Shown here piece by piece: positions 1 through 8,479 of a stretch of 57,445 nucleotides of DNA. The DNA is taken from NCBI GenBank assembly GCA_039815145.1, contig JBCBZW010000024.1, forward strand, positions 1-57,445, given 5' to 3'. Position numbers and translations under genes: made by a program. The notes beneath the pieces are model-generated. The model saw only the letters and a list, made by a program, of their open reading frames with translations. It was not told the origin of the DNA and did no database searches. This DNA is from Pseudomonadota bacterium. GTDB lineage: Bacteria; Pseudomonadota; Gammaproteobacteria; Steroidobacterales; JBCBZW01. Positions within the stretch are counted from its first letter, which is position 1. Each line of letters opens with the position of its first letter.

Positions 1-1521
1 CCTAGTCAGATCACCCGCGATGCAGACGTGACGACGTTCGGCTACAACGCCGATCTCGAGCCACTCCAGGTGACACAAGACGCTGCGGATGAGCCTGGCG
101 TGTCAGGGCATTGGTACTACACCGACGGCCTGACGACCTACCTGTCCGACAGCGGCACACACGTCTACCGAATCCCGGTCGAAGGGGTGGTGATCGGTGC
201 GGCTGACTCCGCCACCGGCGAGGTGACGTACTACCACTACGATTTACTGGGTAGCGTCGTCACGACGACGGATGCGGCGGGAAATCTAGATGCCGAAGTG
301 CGCTTCGACGCGTTCGGCAAGCGGCGGCTTCTGAACGGCAACGCTGACGCGAACGATAGCCTGCTCTTCGGTCAGGAAGACGAAGATCTCCCCGGTTTCA
401 CGGGGCATCAGCAACGAGATCTTGCGGGGCTGGTGCAGATGAATGCACGTACGTACGACCCCGTAGTAGCGCGCTTCATGAGCGTGGATCCGTTGATGCG
501 GGATGTGCTGGATAGTCGCTCGCACAATGCGTACTCGTACGTGGAGAACAGCCCGCTGACGTACACCGATCCTACGGGGTTGGCGTTGGATGGGGCTGGT
601 GCTGGAGGTCCTCCAGTCAATATATCCGTTCTCTCGGGTAGCGAGACCACGTTCGCCCTCATTCAAGAGCTCGCGCTTGGAACGGAACGTCGAGTCGCTC
701 TTGAGGAGTACTTTGTCGGTGTTGGGCGCGCTGACGAGATTCAGTTTGCTGCCGGACCTGCTAGCGCTGCTCTCGTTTCGGATCTTTACACGACTGAGAC
801 TGGCTTTTTCGATCGCCCGCTGGGGGTGCCGGGGCGAATCGGAGTGGCCGCGCTGGGTGGGGCAAGTGTGGTCGGAATAGGTCTCCTCCTGGCTAAAACG
901 GGCGTTGTCACTGCATGCGTGTCGAGCGTTGTGTGCGCAGTTGGGGTGGTTACTGTGGCGAGCGGTGCCTTGGTCTACGATCTTACCCACGGTGGAGCAG
1001 AACGTATTCGGGATTCCTTCGTGGCATTCTTCACCAAGGAGACTGCCACCGTCGGGCAATCCCTAGAGGTCGGAGGGGTCACTTTCGGGGTATTGGGAGG
1101 TGGTCTTGCAGGGGGGCGTTTCGCCCTTCGCTTGCCACGAGGATCCGTGCGACGATTGGTAAGTGATCTGGGACTTCCCGTAGAAGCCCAGAGGGCGCTG
1201 TTGCGGGAGTCGCTAGGGAGCACGCCAGGCTCAGGACAGGTAGCGCATCACCTTGTGCCATTGGAGGCAATTAGTCGGTTTCCCGGGTTGCTTCAGAAGG
1301 CCGCCCAGGGAGGGTTTAACATCAACGGTGCGAACAACGGGATCTTACTCAACGCTGCGGAGCACGTTGGCGGGCACCCGATCTACAATCAAGTGGTATT
1401 GCAGGAGCTCGCCAGAATTCCCGCTGGACTAAGTGCTCGTCAGTCTGCGGTCCGTTTGCAGCAAACGGCGGATACACTTAGGCGGGCGATCCAGCGGGGC
1501 ACGTTTGGTCCAATCGGTTAG
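1..1521 (+). CDS. Rhs/YD-repeat protein with C-terminal AHH nuclease toxin domain (5' partial)
   Basis: The frame is open from base 1, so the N-terminal part lies outside the window; the first in-window start-like codon is GTG at 28. Counting from there, residues 70-190 carry the end of the Rhs core: YD-type repeats, a GFTGH motif, an RFMSVDP motif and NAYSYVENSPLTYTDPTG, the usual boundary before a variable toxin tip. Residues about 265-315 are glycine-rich and hydrophobic (pre-toxin or membrane region). The tip has A406-H407-H408 followed by NNGILL and HVGGHPIYN, the pattern of the AHH branch of the HNH/EndoVII nucleases. Known for the family: the Rhs shell encloses a toxin delivered to competitors, often by type VI secretion. 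A nuclease activity is inferred from the motif. The next gene is the likely immunity gene. Confidence 0.9.
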   Translation, partial: PSQITRDADVTTFGYNADLEPLQVTQDAADEPGVSGHWYYTDGLTTYLSDSGTHVYRIPVEGVVIGAADSATGEVTYYHYDLLGSVVTTTDAAGNLDAEVRFDAFGKRRLLNGNADANDSLLFGQEDEDLPGFTGHQQRDLAGLVQMNARTYDPVVARFMSVDPLMRDVLDSRSHNAYSYVENSPLTYTDPTGLALDGAGAGGPPVNISVLSGSETTFALIQELALGTERRVALEEYFVGVGRADEIQFAAGPASAALVSDLYTTETGFFDRPLGVPGRIGVAALGGASVVGIGLLLAKTGVVTACVSSVVCAVGVVTVASGALVYDLTHGGAERIRDSFVAFFTKETATVGQSLEVGGVTFGVLGGGLAGGRFALRLPRGSVRRLVSDLGLPVEAQRALLRESLGSTPGSGQVAHHLVPLEAISRFPGLLQKAAQGGFNINGANNGILLNAAEHVGGHPIYNQVVLQELARIPAGLSARQSAVRLQQTADTLRRAIQRGTFGPIG

Positions 1522-1531
1522 GGGATGAGTT

Positions 1532-1960
1532 ATGGATGATCGATGGAAGACATCCTGGGATGCCTTCGCGAGAGAAGTTGCGAGTAGATTCAATTCTGGG
1601 GAAGACGACGCCGGACTATCTAGTAGGTTCGGCGGAAAGACAGTCCGTTGGTTTGGGGTCATCGCGGAGATGCAGCTGTCAGCTCAGTACGCTCCCGGTA
1701 TTTCCCTGAGAATGCCGAGCGTGCGGCTACCTGTCCGTGGGGATGTCACTTACATCGCCGAGCAAGTTTTCGTTGGAACAACTCCGGAGCTTAGTGACGC
1801 TTGGAGGGATACGGACGTCGGCGATGAAGTTGAGTTTGATTGTGAGATCGGTGCAGGAAATGAGCTATTTCCCGGGATTAGAGTATCCGTGTTCGAGGAG
1901 GAGAAGGAGTGTTTCCTTGAGCTGGCGCTAGAGCGTGCTAGGTTGCGCTGTGTGCGTTGA
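1532..1960 (+). CDS. Putative immunity protein for the Rhs-AHH toxin
   Basis: This 142-residue protein starts 10 bp after the toxin stop with an AGGGGAT-type ribosome site before its ATG. It is acidic and has no signal peptide or membrane segment, as expected of a cytosolic toxin antidote. I do not recognise the family. The middle (about residues 37-125, from TVRWFGVIA to FPGIRVSVFEEE) alternates short beta-like strands and vaguely resembles an OB-like barrel; that is only an impression. The immunity role is inferred from position directly after a polymorphic toxin tip and from size. Its stop codon abuts the remains of an IS256-type transposase, so the locus has been disturbed downstream. An orphan gene of other function cannot be excluded. 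Confidence 0.7.
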   Translation: MDDRWKTSWDAFAREVASRFNSGEDDAGLSSRFGGKTVRWFGVIAEMQLSAQYAPGISLRMPSVRLPVRGDVTYIAEQVFVGTTPELSDAWRDTDVGDEVEFDCEIGAGNELFPGIRVSVFEEEKECFLELALERARLRCVR

Positions 1961-1961
1961 C

Positions 1962-2588
1962 GTGTGCTTAGGCATGTGGATCGAGCAGACTGAAGGCGCG
2001 AAGTTCTGGATGCGCGTGATGACCGAACTGCGAGGCCGTGGTACCCAGGGTATTCTCATCGCCATCGTCGATGGGCTGAAAGGCTTTCCTGACGCCATCA
2101 CGGGCGTGTTCCCTTAGACGGTTGTCCAGACCTGCATCGTGCATCTAATCCGCTACTCAATGCAGTTCGCTTCGTGGAAGGAGCGCAAGCAGGTCGCGGC
2201 AGCGCTGAGATCGGTCTACTCAGCCCCAAGCGCTGAGGCCGCCGCAGAGGCCCTGGGTACCTTCGAGCAAGGCGAATGGGGCCAGAAGTGCCCGGCCCTC
2301 GTTCAGAGCCTGGAGGCGGCGCTGGGAAGAAGTGATCCCTTCTTCGCCTTCTCCTCGGAGGTGCGCAAGATTGTCTACACCACGAACGCCATCGAGTCGC
2401 TCAACAGCAGCGTGAGAAAGGCGATCAGGAACCAGGGCCACTTCCCCAACGACACAGCGGCCACGAAGCTGATCTACCTCGCGCTCAAGCGCATCGAGTC
2501 GAAGTGGAAACGGGCACCGAAGGAGTGGCATCCTGCGAAAGCGCAGCTGGCAATCCAGTTCGGTGATCGATTTATCGTTGAGGAATGA
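1962..2588 (+). pseudogene. IS256-family (mutator-type) transposase remnant, 5'-truncated with in-frame amber
   Basis: In one continuous frame the translation shows LGMWIEQTEGAKFW, then VDGLKGFPDAITGVFP, a TAG at 2115-2117, then TVVQTCIVHLIR and IVYTTNAIESLN, all diagnostic of IS256 transposases. The stop sits where the family usually has glutamine, so a single C-to-T change (CAG to TAG) explains it. The N-terminal half, including the first catalytic Asp, is missing; homology begins right after the stop of the preceding gene. The second Asp (VDGLKG) and the Glu (NAIESLN) remain. The copy is therefore dead in cis. It marks the left accessory region as a site of past insertion. Confidence 0.9.
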
Positions 2589-2606
2589 GACTGAGGATCG
2601 GCTCAG

Positions 2607-2625
2607 ACACAGAAATCCTTACACC
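2607..2625 (+). repeat. Candidate right terminal inverted repeat of the IS256-family remnant
   Basis: About 20 bp after the transposase stop lies ACACAGAAATCCTTACACC, which resembles the outer end of IS256-family elements (an ACACA-rich tract then GACAC-like bases). No matching left end was found, consistent with a 5' deletion of the element. The assignment rests on position and loose resemblance only. Confidence 0.4.
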
Positions 2626-2724
2626 GCCGGAGTGCTAGCGCTGATAGCTCAATGGGCAACCGCCGCTGCAGTGATTCTCTGCCTGCCTCGACCGGCAATC
2701 ACTACCCCCGAGTGGGATGTGAGC

Positions 2725-3087
2725 TCAACCGTAGATCCCGTAGATCTCTCTCACCTGCGATGTGTCAACCGCCGGCTCTTCCGAAGGTCGCTCGAAGCTA
2801 GAAACGACTCCGTTCGAACAAAGAAACTTGGCTGGATACTCGGCACTACTCTTCGCGAGTGAGCATCCGCACGAAGCGCAGGCGGTATTCCGAAGGGCTT
2901 CCTCTAGCGGTGGGCCAAGATACGCTTCCCAAGCAACATCGACGGCGTAGATCTCTCCGCATTCGAGACACGAGAGCAATTCGTACCCGTAGTCACCTTC
3001 GGCGTAGGTGACGAATACCGACGTTTCGTCACAGTCTCCGCACCGAGGCACCGTGATCTCCCAGCATCGGATTTTCACCTTTTTCAT
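2725..3087 (-). CDS. Hypothetical cysteine-rich zinc-ribbon protein
   Basis: This 120-residue protein has eight cysteines. C16-x2-C19 and C40-x2-C43 form a plausible zinc ribbon, and C70-x2-C73-x-C75 with C90 could form a second, less regular site. There is no signal peptide. I do not recognise the family. It lies between the transposase remnant and the sigma-factor operon, in the lower-GC patch, and may be accessory cargo such as an orphan immunity or regulatory protein; that is speculation. Coding is supported by the ordered cysteine pairs and an ATG start followed by a normal-looking N-terminus (MKKVKIRCWEI). Confidence 0.7.
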   Translation of the reverse strand: MKKVKIRCWEITVPRCGDCDETSVFVTYAEGDYGYELLSCLECGEIYAVDVAWEAYLGPPLEEALRNTACASCGCSLAKSSAEYPAKFLCSNGVVSSFERPSEEPAVDTSQVREIYGIYG

Positions 3088-3134
3088 GTTGGGACGACCT
3101 TCACGCCCCGGTGGTGGGGAATCAGAACGAACTC

Positions 3135-3620
3135 CTAACCCCCCAAGTAAGGCTGCGACCGCAACAACAACAACGCCCCACTAGGCGACATCACCACCGG
3201 ATGATCCACCCCCCGCTTCCCCAGCAGGTAATCCCCAGCCACCAACAACTCCCCACCAATCTCCAGATCCCCCTCCAACACCAAACACTCCTCATCCATC
3301 TCATGCGCGTGCGCGTCCACCTCGGTACCAGGCTGCACCCGCCACAGGGTCGTCTCCGCCCCCGTATCCGCATCCTTGTGCAGCAGCTTGATCTCGATCC
3401 CGGGTGCGAAGTCCTGCCACTCGCCCTCTTCGCGGCGGACGATGAACAAATCCGGTGACTTGTTGATCTGCTCCATCAGGCGACGCTTGAAGGCCTGGCG
3501 GCGCTCCAGCGGCATCGGGTGTTGATTTACGGCGTCCAGCATCTCATCGAGGGGCGGTTGATCGTCGTGGGTCTCGGGTGTTGTTCGTGGGTCGTTGTTG
3601 CTGTGGTCGTTGTGGTTCAT
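3135..3620 (-). CDS. ChrR-like cupin, putative partner of the ECF sigma factor
   Basis: This 161-residue protein is encoded 3 bp after the sigma gene. Residues 85-160 form a cupin with H104-x-H106-x3-E110 and H140, the same spacing as the ligands of the ChrR cupin-like domain (H141, H143, E147, H177 in the Rhodobacter protein, from memory). ChrR family members restrain a RpoE-type sigma factor and release it under singlet-oxygen stress. The N-terminal 50 residues are helical but contain no H-x3-C-x2-C motif, so the classical zinc anti-sigma domain is absent or altered. It may bind the sigma factor differently, or be a cupin effector rather than a true anti-sigma factor. Confidence 0.85.
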   Translation of the reverse strand: MNHNDHSNNDPRTTPETHDDQPPLDEMLDAVNQHPMPLERRQAFKRRLMEQINKSPDLFIVRREEGEWQDFAPGIEIKLLHKDADTGAETTLWRVQPGTEVDAHAHEMDEECLVLEGDLEIGGELLVAGDYLLGKRGVDHPVVMSPSGALLLLRSQPYLGG

Positions 3621-3623
3621 CGT

Positions 3624-4250
3624 TCAGGCCTCCGTGCGCGCGGGGTCATGGGTGGCCAGGTGCGAGCGCATCGCTCGCATGGCGCGACGGGAATGGGATT
3701 TCACGGTGCCGAGGGGCATGTCGAGGGTCTCGGCGATCTCCGTGTGGCTCAGATCTCTAAAGAAGCTCAGGCTCACCACCTCGCGTTGGGCGGGGGTGAG
3801 TTGGCGGATGGCCTCGGCCACGGCGCTCTGCTCGTCGAAGGCGTTGAGCAGGCGCTCAGGCGCGTCGTGCTCATCGGGCACCTCGGGGGGGGCGTCCATG
3901 AGGATCTGCCGTTCGCTCTCGCGGCGGCGTCGTCGGAGCAGGTCCAGCGCCCGGCAGCGGACCATTAACATCAACCAAGTCATAGGGTTAGCGCGGTCGG
4001 CATCGTAGCGATCGACGTTGCGCCACACCTGCAGGTAGGCCTCCATCATGGCCTCCTCGGCGTCCTCGACAACGGGCAGGATGGTGCGTGCCACGGCGTG
4101 GGCCCGGTCCACGGTGCGTTCGTAGAACTCGCCCATGGCCTTCTCGCTGCCGCTGGCGATGCCGGCGAGCAGGTCGTTCAGCGTGGCCACCGGGGTGGTG
4201 CTCGCGGCGCCGGAGGCGCTGCTCGGGGTCATGTCCGTTGCTGTATTCAC
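3624..4250 (-). CDS. ECF-family RNA polymerase sigma factor (RpoE/ChrR type)
   Basis: This 208-residue protein has a sigma-70 region 2 at about residues 35-105 (a DAEEAMMEAYLQVWRN segment, then MTWLMLMVRCRALDLLRR) and a region 4 helix-turn-helix at about 145-195 (LTPAQREVVSLSFFRDLSH, MPLGTVKSHSRRAMRAMR). It lacks regions 1.1 and 3, as ECF sigmas do. The GTG start is preferred because GGAG lies about eight bases upstream; an ATG six codons in is the alternative. The cupin partner follows after 3 bp, so the two are co-transcribed. By family it directs RNA polymerase to oxidative or photo-oxidative stress promoters; the inducing signal here is unknown. Confidence 0.93.
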   Translation of the reverse strand: MNTATDMTPSSASGAASTTPVATLNDLLAGIASGSEKAMGEFYERTVDRAHAVARTILPVVEDAEEAMMEAYLQVWRNVDRYDADRANPMTWLMLMVRCRALDLLRRRRRESERQILMDAPPEVPDEHDAPERLLNAFDEQSAVAEAIRQLTPAQREVVSLSFFRDLSHTEIAETLDMPLGTVKSHSRRAMRAMRSHLATHDPARTEA

Positions 4251-4270
4251 GGTCCGCTCCGTCTGCGGGA

Positions 4271-4303
4271 CACACTCGTATTGTGCGCTTCGTTGGATCC
4301 TGA
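4271..4303 (-). promoter_or_regulatory. Candidate ECF-type promoter upstream of the sigma-cupin operon
   Basis: On the minus strand the segment from 4303 down reads GGATCCAACG, then about 14 bases, then an ACGAGTG block, roughly 20 bases before the GTG start. The GATCC element recalls the -35 box of RpoE/ChrR regulons (TGATCC). The -10 match is poor. Autoregulation is usual for this sigma class, so a promoter here is expected; the exact boxes are uncertain. Confidence 0.3.
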
Positions 4304-4389
4304 TGGGTATACGGAGCGGGCGAGCCCACCGGATGCACCGGCGGGCTCCTGGTGGCGGGAGGGGTGTGTGCCCGGGGAGTGGGTGCCCC

Positions 4390-4914
4390 CTAAGAGCGTT
4401 CGAGGCGCAGCAACTTGTCCCGATCGTAGGGGCTGAACATCACGATCCTCCAACCCTCCTCGGTGCGGTACAGCAGGTAGAGAGACGCGGTTTCGTAGGC
4501 GATCTCACCGCCCTCGGTGAAGCCGACGCCAACGTTGTTGGCGAGCACCTTGTTGTCGCTTAGCACCTGGAACTCGCGGCTCACCCACTCGAGGCGCTCG
4601 ACGCCCTTACCCTCGAGCATGGTCACGAAGCCCTCGAAGCCGGCGGTGAAGGACTCGACGGTCTCGGGCACACGCGGCGTGCTCATGGGCGGCGATTGCA
4701 GGAATGGCATCAGCACCTGCTGGCTGAGTTCCTCGCGGAACTGGGTGCTGCGTTCGGGATGGCCGAAGCGACGGTTGTAGACGGCGAGGTAGCCGTCGAA
4801 GAACGCGTCGACTTCCTGCTTCGTCTTGGGGTCATCGATGTCTGCGGCTGCCGCGAGTGCGGTGCCGGTGAGTGCCAGGAGTAGGCTGGCGGCGAAGGTA
4901 GTCACAAGGTGCAT
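4390..4914 (-). CDS. Secreted NTF2-like (SnoaL/DUF4440-type) protein
   Basis: The 174-residue product has a clear signal peptide (MHLVTTFAASLLLALTGTAL, cleavage near residue 22). The mature part has the helix-then-sheet pattern of the NTF2/SnoaL fold: an opening helix (KTKQEVDAFFDGYLAVYNRR), then strands ending in SLYLLYRTEEGWRIVMFSPY, the typical last strands of DUF4440-like proteins. No catalytic residues can be assigned. It probably acts in the periplasm. It follows the response regulator by about 160 bp on the same strand and precedes the sigma gene by about 140 bp, so it may be its own unit. Confidence 0.85.
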   Translation of the reverse strand: MHLVTTFAASLLLALTGTALAAAADIDDPKTKQEVDAFFDGYLAVYNRRFGHPERSTQFREELSQQVLMPFLQSPPMSTPRVPETVESFTAGFEGFVTMLEGKGVERLEWVSREFQVLSDNKVLANNVGVGFTEGGEIAYETASLYLLYRTEEGWRIVMFSPYDRDKLLRLERS

Positions 4915-5073
4915 GCAAAGCTCCGGGTAATCCGTCCTGGATGATAGGGAGCTGGCACTATCGGGCTCGGCCTCGGGAGCCGAGTCGTTCGTAGACCGGT
5001 GGCTGACTTCCGTCGACGACTGCGCCCTGCTGACCGGCGACCTGTGCCGCGCTCGCCCGTGGGCGCGAGCCTG

Positions 5074-5493
5074 CTAGGCGGCGGTGACGGCGGCCTCCAG
5101 CTCCTGGATGCTGTAGTCGCCCTTCATCAGGTAACCCCCCACGAAGTCGTAGGCCTTGGAGCGGAGCATGTCGCGTTGGTGCCCTGAGGTGGTGATCATC
5201 ATCACGGTCGTGGCGCCGAGGTCGTGGCGGGTGCGCAGCTCGGTGAAGGCTTCGAGAAAGCCAAAGCCGTCGAGGAGCGGCATGTTGATGTCGAGGAAGA
5301 TCTTGAGGGGCGGGAAGTCGTCGCCGAACTTACGCTTGTTCTCCTCGTACTGCTCGAAGAACACCACGGCGTCGGCGCCGTTCTTGGCCTCGTGGATGGC
5401 GAGGTCGACGGACGCCAGGCTCTCGAGTTCGCGCTTCAGCAGGTAGCGGTCGATCTGGTCGTCATCCACGATGAGCACGGGCACTTTGGTCAT
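5074..5493 (-). CDS. Single-domain response regulator (CheY/Rcp1-like)
   Basis: The 139-residue protein is a lone receiver domain: acidic cluster D10-D12, phospho-acceptor D68 in FLDINMP, a TTS switch near 101-103 and K124 in YLMKG. A loop around residues 48-60 is longer than in CheY, as in phytochrome-type Rcp1 regulators. It has no output domain, so it likely signals by protein contact. The ATG at 5493 is chosen because AGGGGTG precedes it by about nine bases; an in-frame GTG at 5505 overlaps the kinase stop in a GTGA and is an alternative. It is the natural partner of the histidine kinase encoded immediately upstream. Confidence 0.93.
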   Translation of the reverse strand: MTKVPVLIVDDDQIDRYLLKRELESLASVDLAIHEAKNGADAVVFFEQYEENKRKFGDDFPPLKIFLDINMPLLDGFGFLEAFTELRTRHDLGATTVMMITTSGHQRDMLRSKAYDFVGGYLMKGDYSIQELEAAVTAA

Positions 5494-5501
5494 TTGGTCG
5501 T

Positions 5502-6959
5502 TCACCCCTGCAGGGCCTTGGGTAGGTTGAGCACGAAGCGCGCCCCGCTCTCCTTGGCGGGCGCCTCGTAACGGATCTCGCCGTGCATCCGATCGACATG
5601 CCGCTTCACGATGGCGAGCCCGAGGCCAGAGCCTGTGCCGACGGTCGGGTGGAAGCGCTTGAAGCGGGTAAAGAGCTTGGGTTGATGCTCGGCAGGCACG
5701 CCGAGACCGTTGTCCTCTACGACGATCTGCCAATCGCGGTCGCGTTCGGCGACGTCGACGTGTACCCACCGATCCGTCTTGCTCGCGTCGGCGTACTTAT
5801 AGCTGTTGGACAACAAGTTGTTCAACACCTGGGCGAGGCGTATGCGTTGCGTTGTGATCTGGTCCGCAGGCGGGACGCTCGCAGTCATGCGCACACCGCT
5901 CTCGTCGGCGAGGGGGGTGAGCTCCTCGGCAATCTCATCGAGGAGTTCGCTGACGGCGAACCGGTCGCTGGGTGAATCGACCAGATCGGTCTTGGCCAGG
6001 GAGATGAGATCTTCCACCAGCGCTTCGAGCGAGGCCATCTGGTCGTCGATGGCCCGAAGGTTTTCCTGCGCCTCCTGGGTCTCTCCTCGCTTCAGATCAT
6101 CGAGGATGAACTTGATCAGGCGTCGCGTGCGCGTGAGCGGAGCCTTGAGGTCGTGGGAGCTGCGATAAGCGAACTGCTCGAGCTCATCGTTTGCGTCTTG
6201 CAGGGCGGCGGTCTTGCTATGGATCAGCGCGCGCAGCCGCTCGTTGGTGTTGATGTTGAGGAGGTCCTGCTCCAGCCGTGCCTCGGCCACCCGGAGCAGT
6301 TCGCGCAGCTCCGTCGACAGCCGGCTGCCGAGTTCGCCGGCGGAGCGCTCACGGTGCGAGTCCGACTTCAGCAGGCCGATGGCCCGAGCGATGGAGCCGG
6401 AGATGGTGCGCGAGAGGTAGGTGATCAGCGCGATGTTGAACAGGGAGATGAACAGGATCAGGGGGATCAGCGTGCGCAGGGTGAACTGCACGGTGTTGGT
6501 CACGGGTTCTTCGAAGGCCGATGAGTTGGCGATGAACTCATCGCGCGCAAAGCGCAGGGCGCTCTCGAGCTCGGCCTGGGGCAGGGTGCCGGCCTCGTAG
6601 CGGTCGATGGCGGCCAGGGCGGCGTCTGCGTCCGCGATGTCCTTCTCGCAAAGCTCCAGCGCGCGAATCGTATCGATCAGACGCATGATGACGCGATCGA
6701 GGGCACCCGCCTTCTCGATGCAGGCGATGGGCTGTTCGCGGATCAGGTTGATGGTGGTGCGCAGGGCGTCGAGCGCCAGGCCGCCGTTGGGTGGCATATC
6801 GGCCAGCTGGTCGGAGAACTGGGCGTTGTACTTCAGGTGCAGGGAGTTGAGCTGGTGGTAGGTGGCGCCCTTGGCGATGCCAAGCGCGGCCCAGACGGTG
6901 ACGCTGACTTCAGCGACGGTGAGCAGAACGATGATCAGGAGGCGTTGCGCAATGCTCAT
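5502..6959 (-). CDS. Membrane sensor histidine kinase
   Basis: This is a 485-residue kinase. Membrane helices are at about 7-28 and 161-182, enclosing a 130-residue periplasmic sensor of unknown ligand. A linker or coiled coil spans 185-260. The dimerisation domain has H269 in YRSSHDLKAPL. The ATPase domain has the N box around N380, the D416-x-G motif (VEDNGLG) and GTGSGLGLAI at 441-450. The SSHDLKAPL signature is typical of phytochrome-like kinases that pair with Rcp1-type regulators. The kinase starts only 20 bp after ycgB ends and overlaps or abuts the regulator gene, so it appears to be co-transcribed with yeaG-yeaH-ycgB. Confidence 0.94.
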   Translation of the reverse strand: MSIAQRLLIIVLLTVAEVSVTVWAALGIAKGATYHQLNSLHLKYNAQFSDQLADMPPNGGLALDALRTTINLIREQPIACIEKAGALDRVIMRLIDTIRALELCEKDIADADAALAAIDRYEAGTLPQAELESALRFARDEFIANSSAFEEPVTNTVQFTLRTLIPLILFISLFNIALITYLSRTISGSIARAIGLLKSDSHRERSAGELGSRLSTELRELLRVAEARLEQDLLNINTNERLRALIHSKTAALQDANDELEQFAYRSSHDLKAPLTRTRRLIKFILDDLKRGETQEAQENLRAIDDQMASLEALVEDLISLAKTDLVDSPSDRFAVSELLDEIAEELTPLADESGVRMTASVPPADQITTQRIRLAQVLNNLLSNSYKYADASKTDRWVHVDVAERDRDWQIVVEDNGLGVPAEHQPKLFTRFKRFHPTVGTGSGLGLAIVKRHVDRMHGEIRYEAPAKESGARFVLNLPKALQG

Positions 6960-6979
6960 AGGCGGCAGGCGACGCCTCG

Positions 6980-8479
6980 TCAGATCTCGGCGATCGTCTC
7001 AGCCTTGCCGCTAGATCCCACCGTATCCACGCGCACGCGGAAGCCCCACAGGCGGCGTAGGTGACGGGTGACCTCCAGCGCAGCTTCCTTGTTGAGCGGC
7101 CGATCGTTGTACTGCTGGTGACGCACCGTGAGGCTGCGATCGCCCCGGTGGTTCACCTCATACACCTGTATGTTCGGCTCGCGGCTGTGCAGGTTGTAGT
7201 TGTCCGCCAGCGCCGTGCGTAAGCGTCGATAGCCCGCCTCGTCGTGGATGGCGGCGATCTCCAGGGTCTCCTCGCTCTCGTCGTCGAGCACGTCGAACAG
7301 GCGCAGCTCGCGCATCACCTTTGGGCTCAGGTACTGGGCGATGAAGCTCTCGTCCTTGAAGTTACGCATGGCGAAGTCGAGGGTGGGCAGCCAGTCGCTG
7401 CCGGCGATGTCCGGGAACCAGTAGCGGTCCTCGTCCGTCGGGTCTTCGCACATGCGCTTCAGGTCGGTGAAGATCGAGAAGCCGAGCGTGTAGGGGTTGA
7501 GACCTGAGTAGTGTTGGCTGTCGAAGCTCGGCTGGTAGACCACATTGGTGTGCGACTGCAGGAACTCGATCATGAAGCCGTCGCTGCAGTAACCCTCGTC
7601 GTAGAGGCGATTGAGCAGCGTGTAGTGCCAGAAGGTGGCCCAGCCTTCGTTCATCACCTGGGTTTGGCGCTGGGGATAGAAGTATTGCGCCACCTTGCGC
7701 ACGATGCGCACCACCTCGCGCTGCCAGGGTTCCAGTAGCGGCGCGTTCTTCTCGATGAAGTAGAGCAGATTCTCCTGCGGCTCGGCGGGGAAGCGCTGGT
7801 GCTTCTGATCGTTCGCGGCGCTGCCCTGGTTGGCGTACTGGGGGATGGTGCGCCACAGCTCGTTCACCTGGCGCTGCAGGTAGTCTTCGCGATCACGTTG
7901 ACGCGCGCGCTCCTCCTGCAGGGATAGCGGCGAGGGGCGCTTGTAGCGGTCGACGCCCTGGTTCATGAGGGCGTGGCAGGAGTCGAGGAGCAGCTCTACG
8001 GCTTCCTGGCCGTGGCGCTCCTCGCATTCGTGGATGAAGTTACGGGCGAACTCGAGGTAGTCGATGATCGCGTCCGCGTTGGTCCACGCGCGGAAGAGGT
8101 AGTTGCCCTTGAAGAAGGAGTTGTGGCCGTAGCACGCGTGGGCGATCACCAGCGCCTGCATGGGCAGCGTGTTCTCCTCCATGAGGTACGCGATGCAGGG
8201 GTTGGAGTTGATCACGATCTCGTAGGCGAGGCCCATGAAGCCGCGACGGTAGGCCTTCTCCACGTTCAGGAACTGCTTGCCGAAGCTCCAGTGGTGGTAG
8301 TTGATGGGCATGCCTACGGAGGAGTAGGCGTCCATCATCTGTTCGGCGGTGATGATCTCGAGCTGGTTGGGGTACGTATCGAGGCCGTACTCCGCCGCCA
8401 GCTCGGCGATCACGTGGTCGTACTTCTCGATGAGCGGGAAGGTCCAGTCGGAATCTTCCGAGATGATCCGATGGGTCAT
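6980..8479 (-). CDS. ycgB: SpoVR family protein YcgB
   Basis: The 499-residue protein matches YcgB/SpoVR in length and in characteristic stretches: [48 protein letters not shown] and [13 protein letters not shown]. Family members are made in stationary phase or stress in proteobacteria, and in Bacillus SpoVR is involved in spore cortex formation; the molecular activity is not established. Its ATG overlaps the yeaH stop in an ATGA, which couples their translation. It is the third gene of the classical yeaG-yeaH-ycgB set, and a two-component pair follows directly. Confidence 0.97.
   Translation of the reverse strand: MTHRIISEDSDWTFPLIEKYDHVIAELAAEYGLDTYPNQLEIITAEQMMDAYSSVGMPINYHHWSFGKQFLNVEKAYRRGFMGLAYEIVINSNPCIAYLMEENTLPMQALVIAHACYGHNSFFKGNYLFRAWTNADAIIDYLEFARNFIHECEERHGQEAVELLLDSCHALMNQGVDRYKRPSPLSLQEERARQRDREDYLQRQVNELWRTIPQYANQGSAANDQKHQRFPAEPQENLLYFIEKNAPLLEPWQREVVRIVRKVAQYFYPQRQTQVMNEGWATFWHYTLLNRLYDEGYCSDGFMIEFLQSHTNVVYQPSFDSQHYSGLNPYTLGFSIFTDLKRMCEDPTDEDRYWFPDIAGSDWLPTLDFAMRNFKDESFIAQYLSPKVMRELRLFDVLDDESEETLEIAAIHDEAGYRRLRTALADNYNLHSREPNIQVYEVNHRGDRSLTVRHQQYNDRPLNKEAALEVTRHLRRLWGFRVRVDTVGSSGKAETIAEI

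Noticed and set aside
2638-2720. A tRNA-like start (TAGCTCAATGGGCA, resembling a D-arm) after the IS256 remnant
   Set aside because: No T-arm GTTCRA box or acceptor pairing could be found at the right distance, so it is not a tRNA and probably not even a fragment.
2563-2862. A 99-codon plus-strand frame running from the transposase end
   Set aside because: It runs antisense to the better-supported zinc-ribbon gene, lacks a ribosome site and shows no family pattern.
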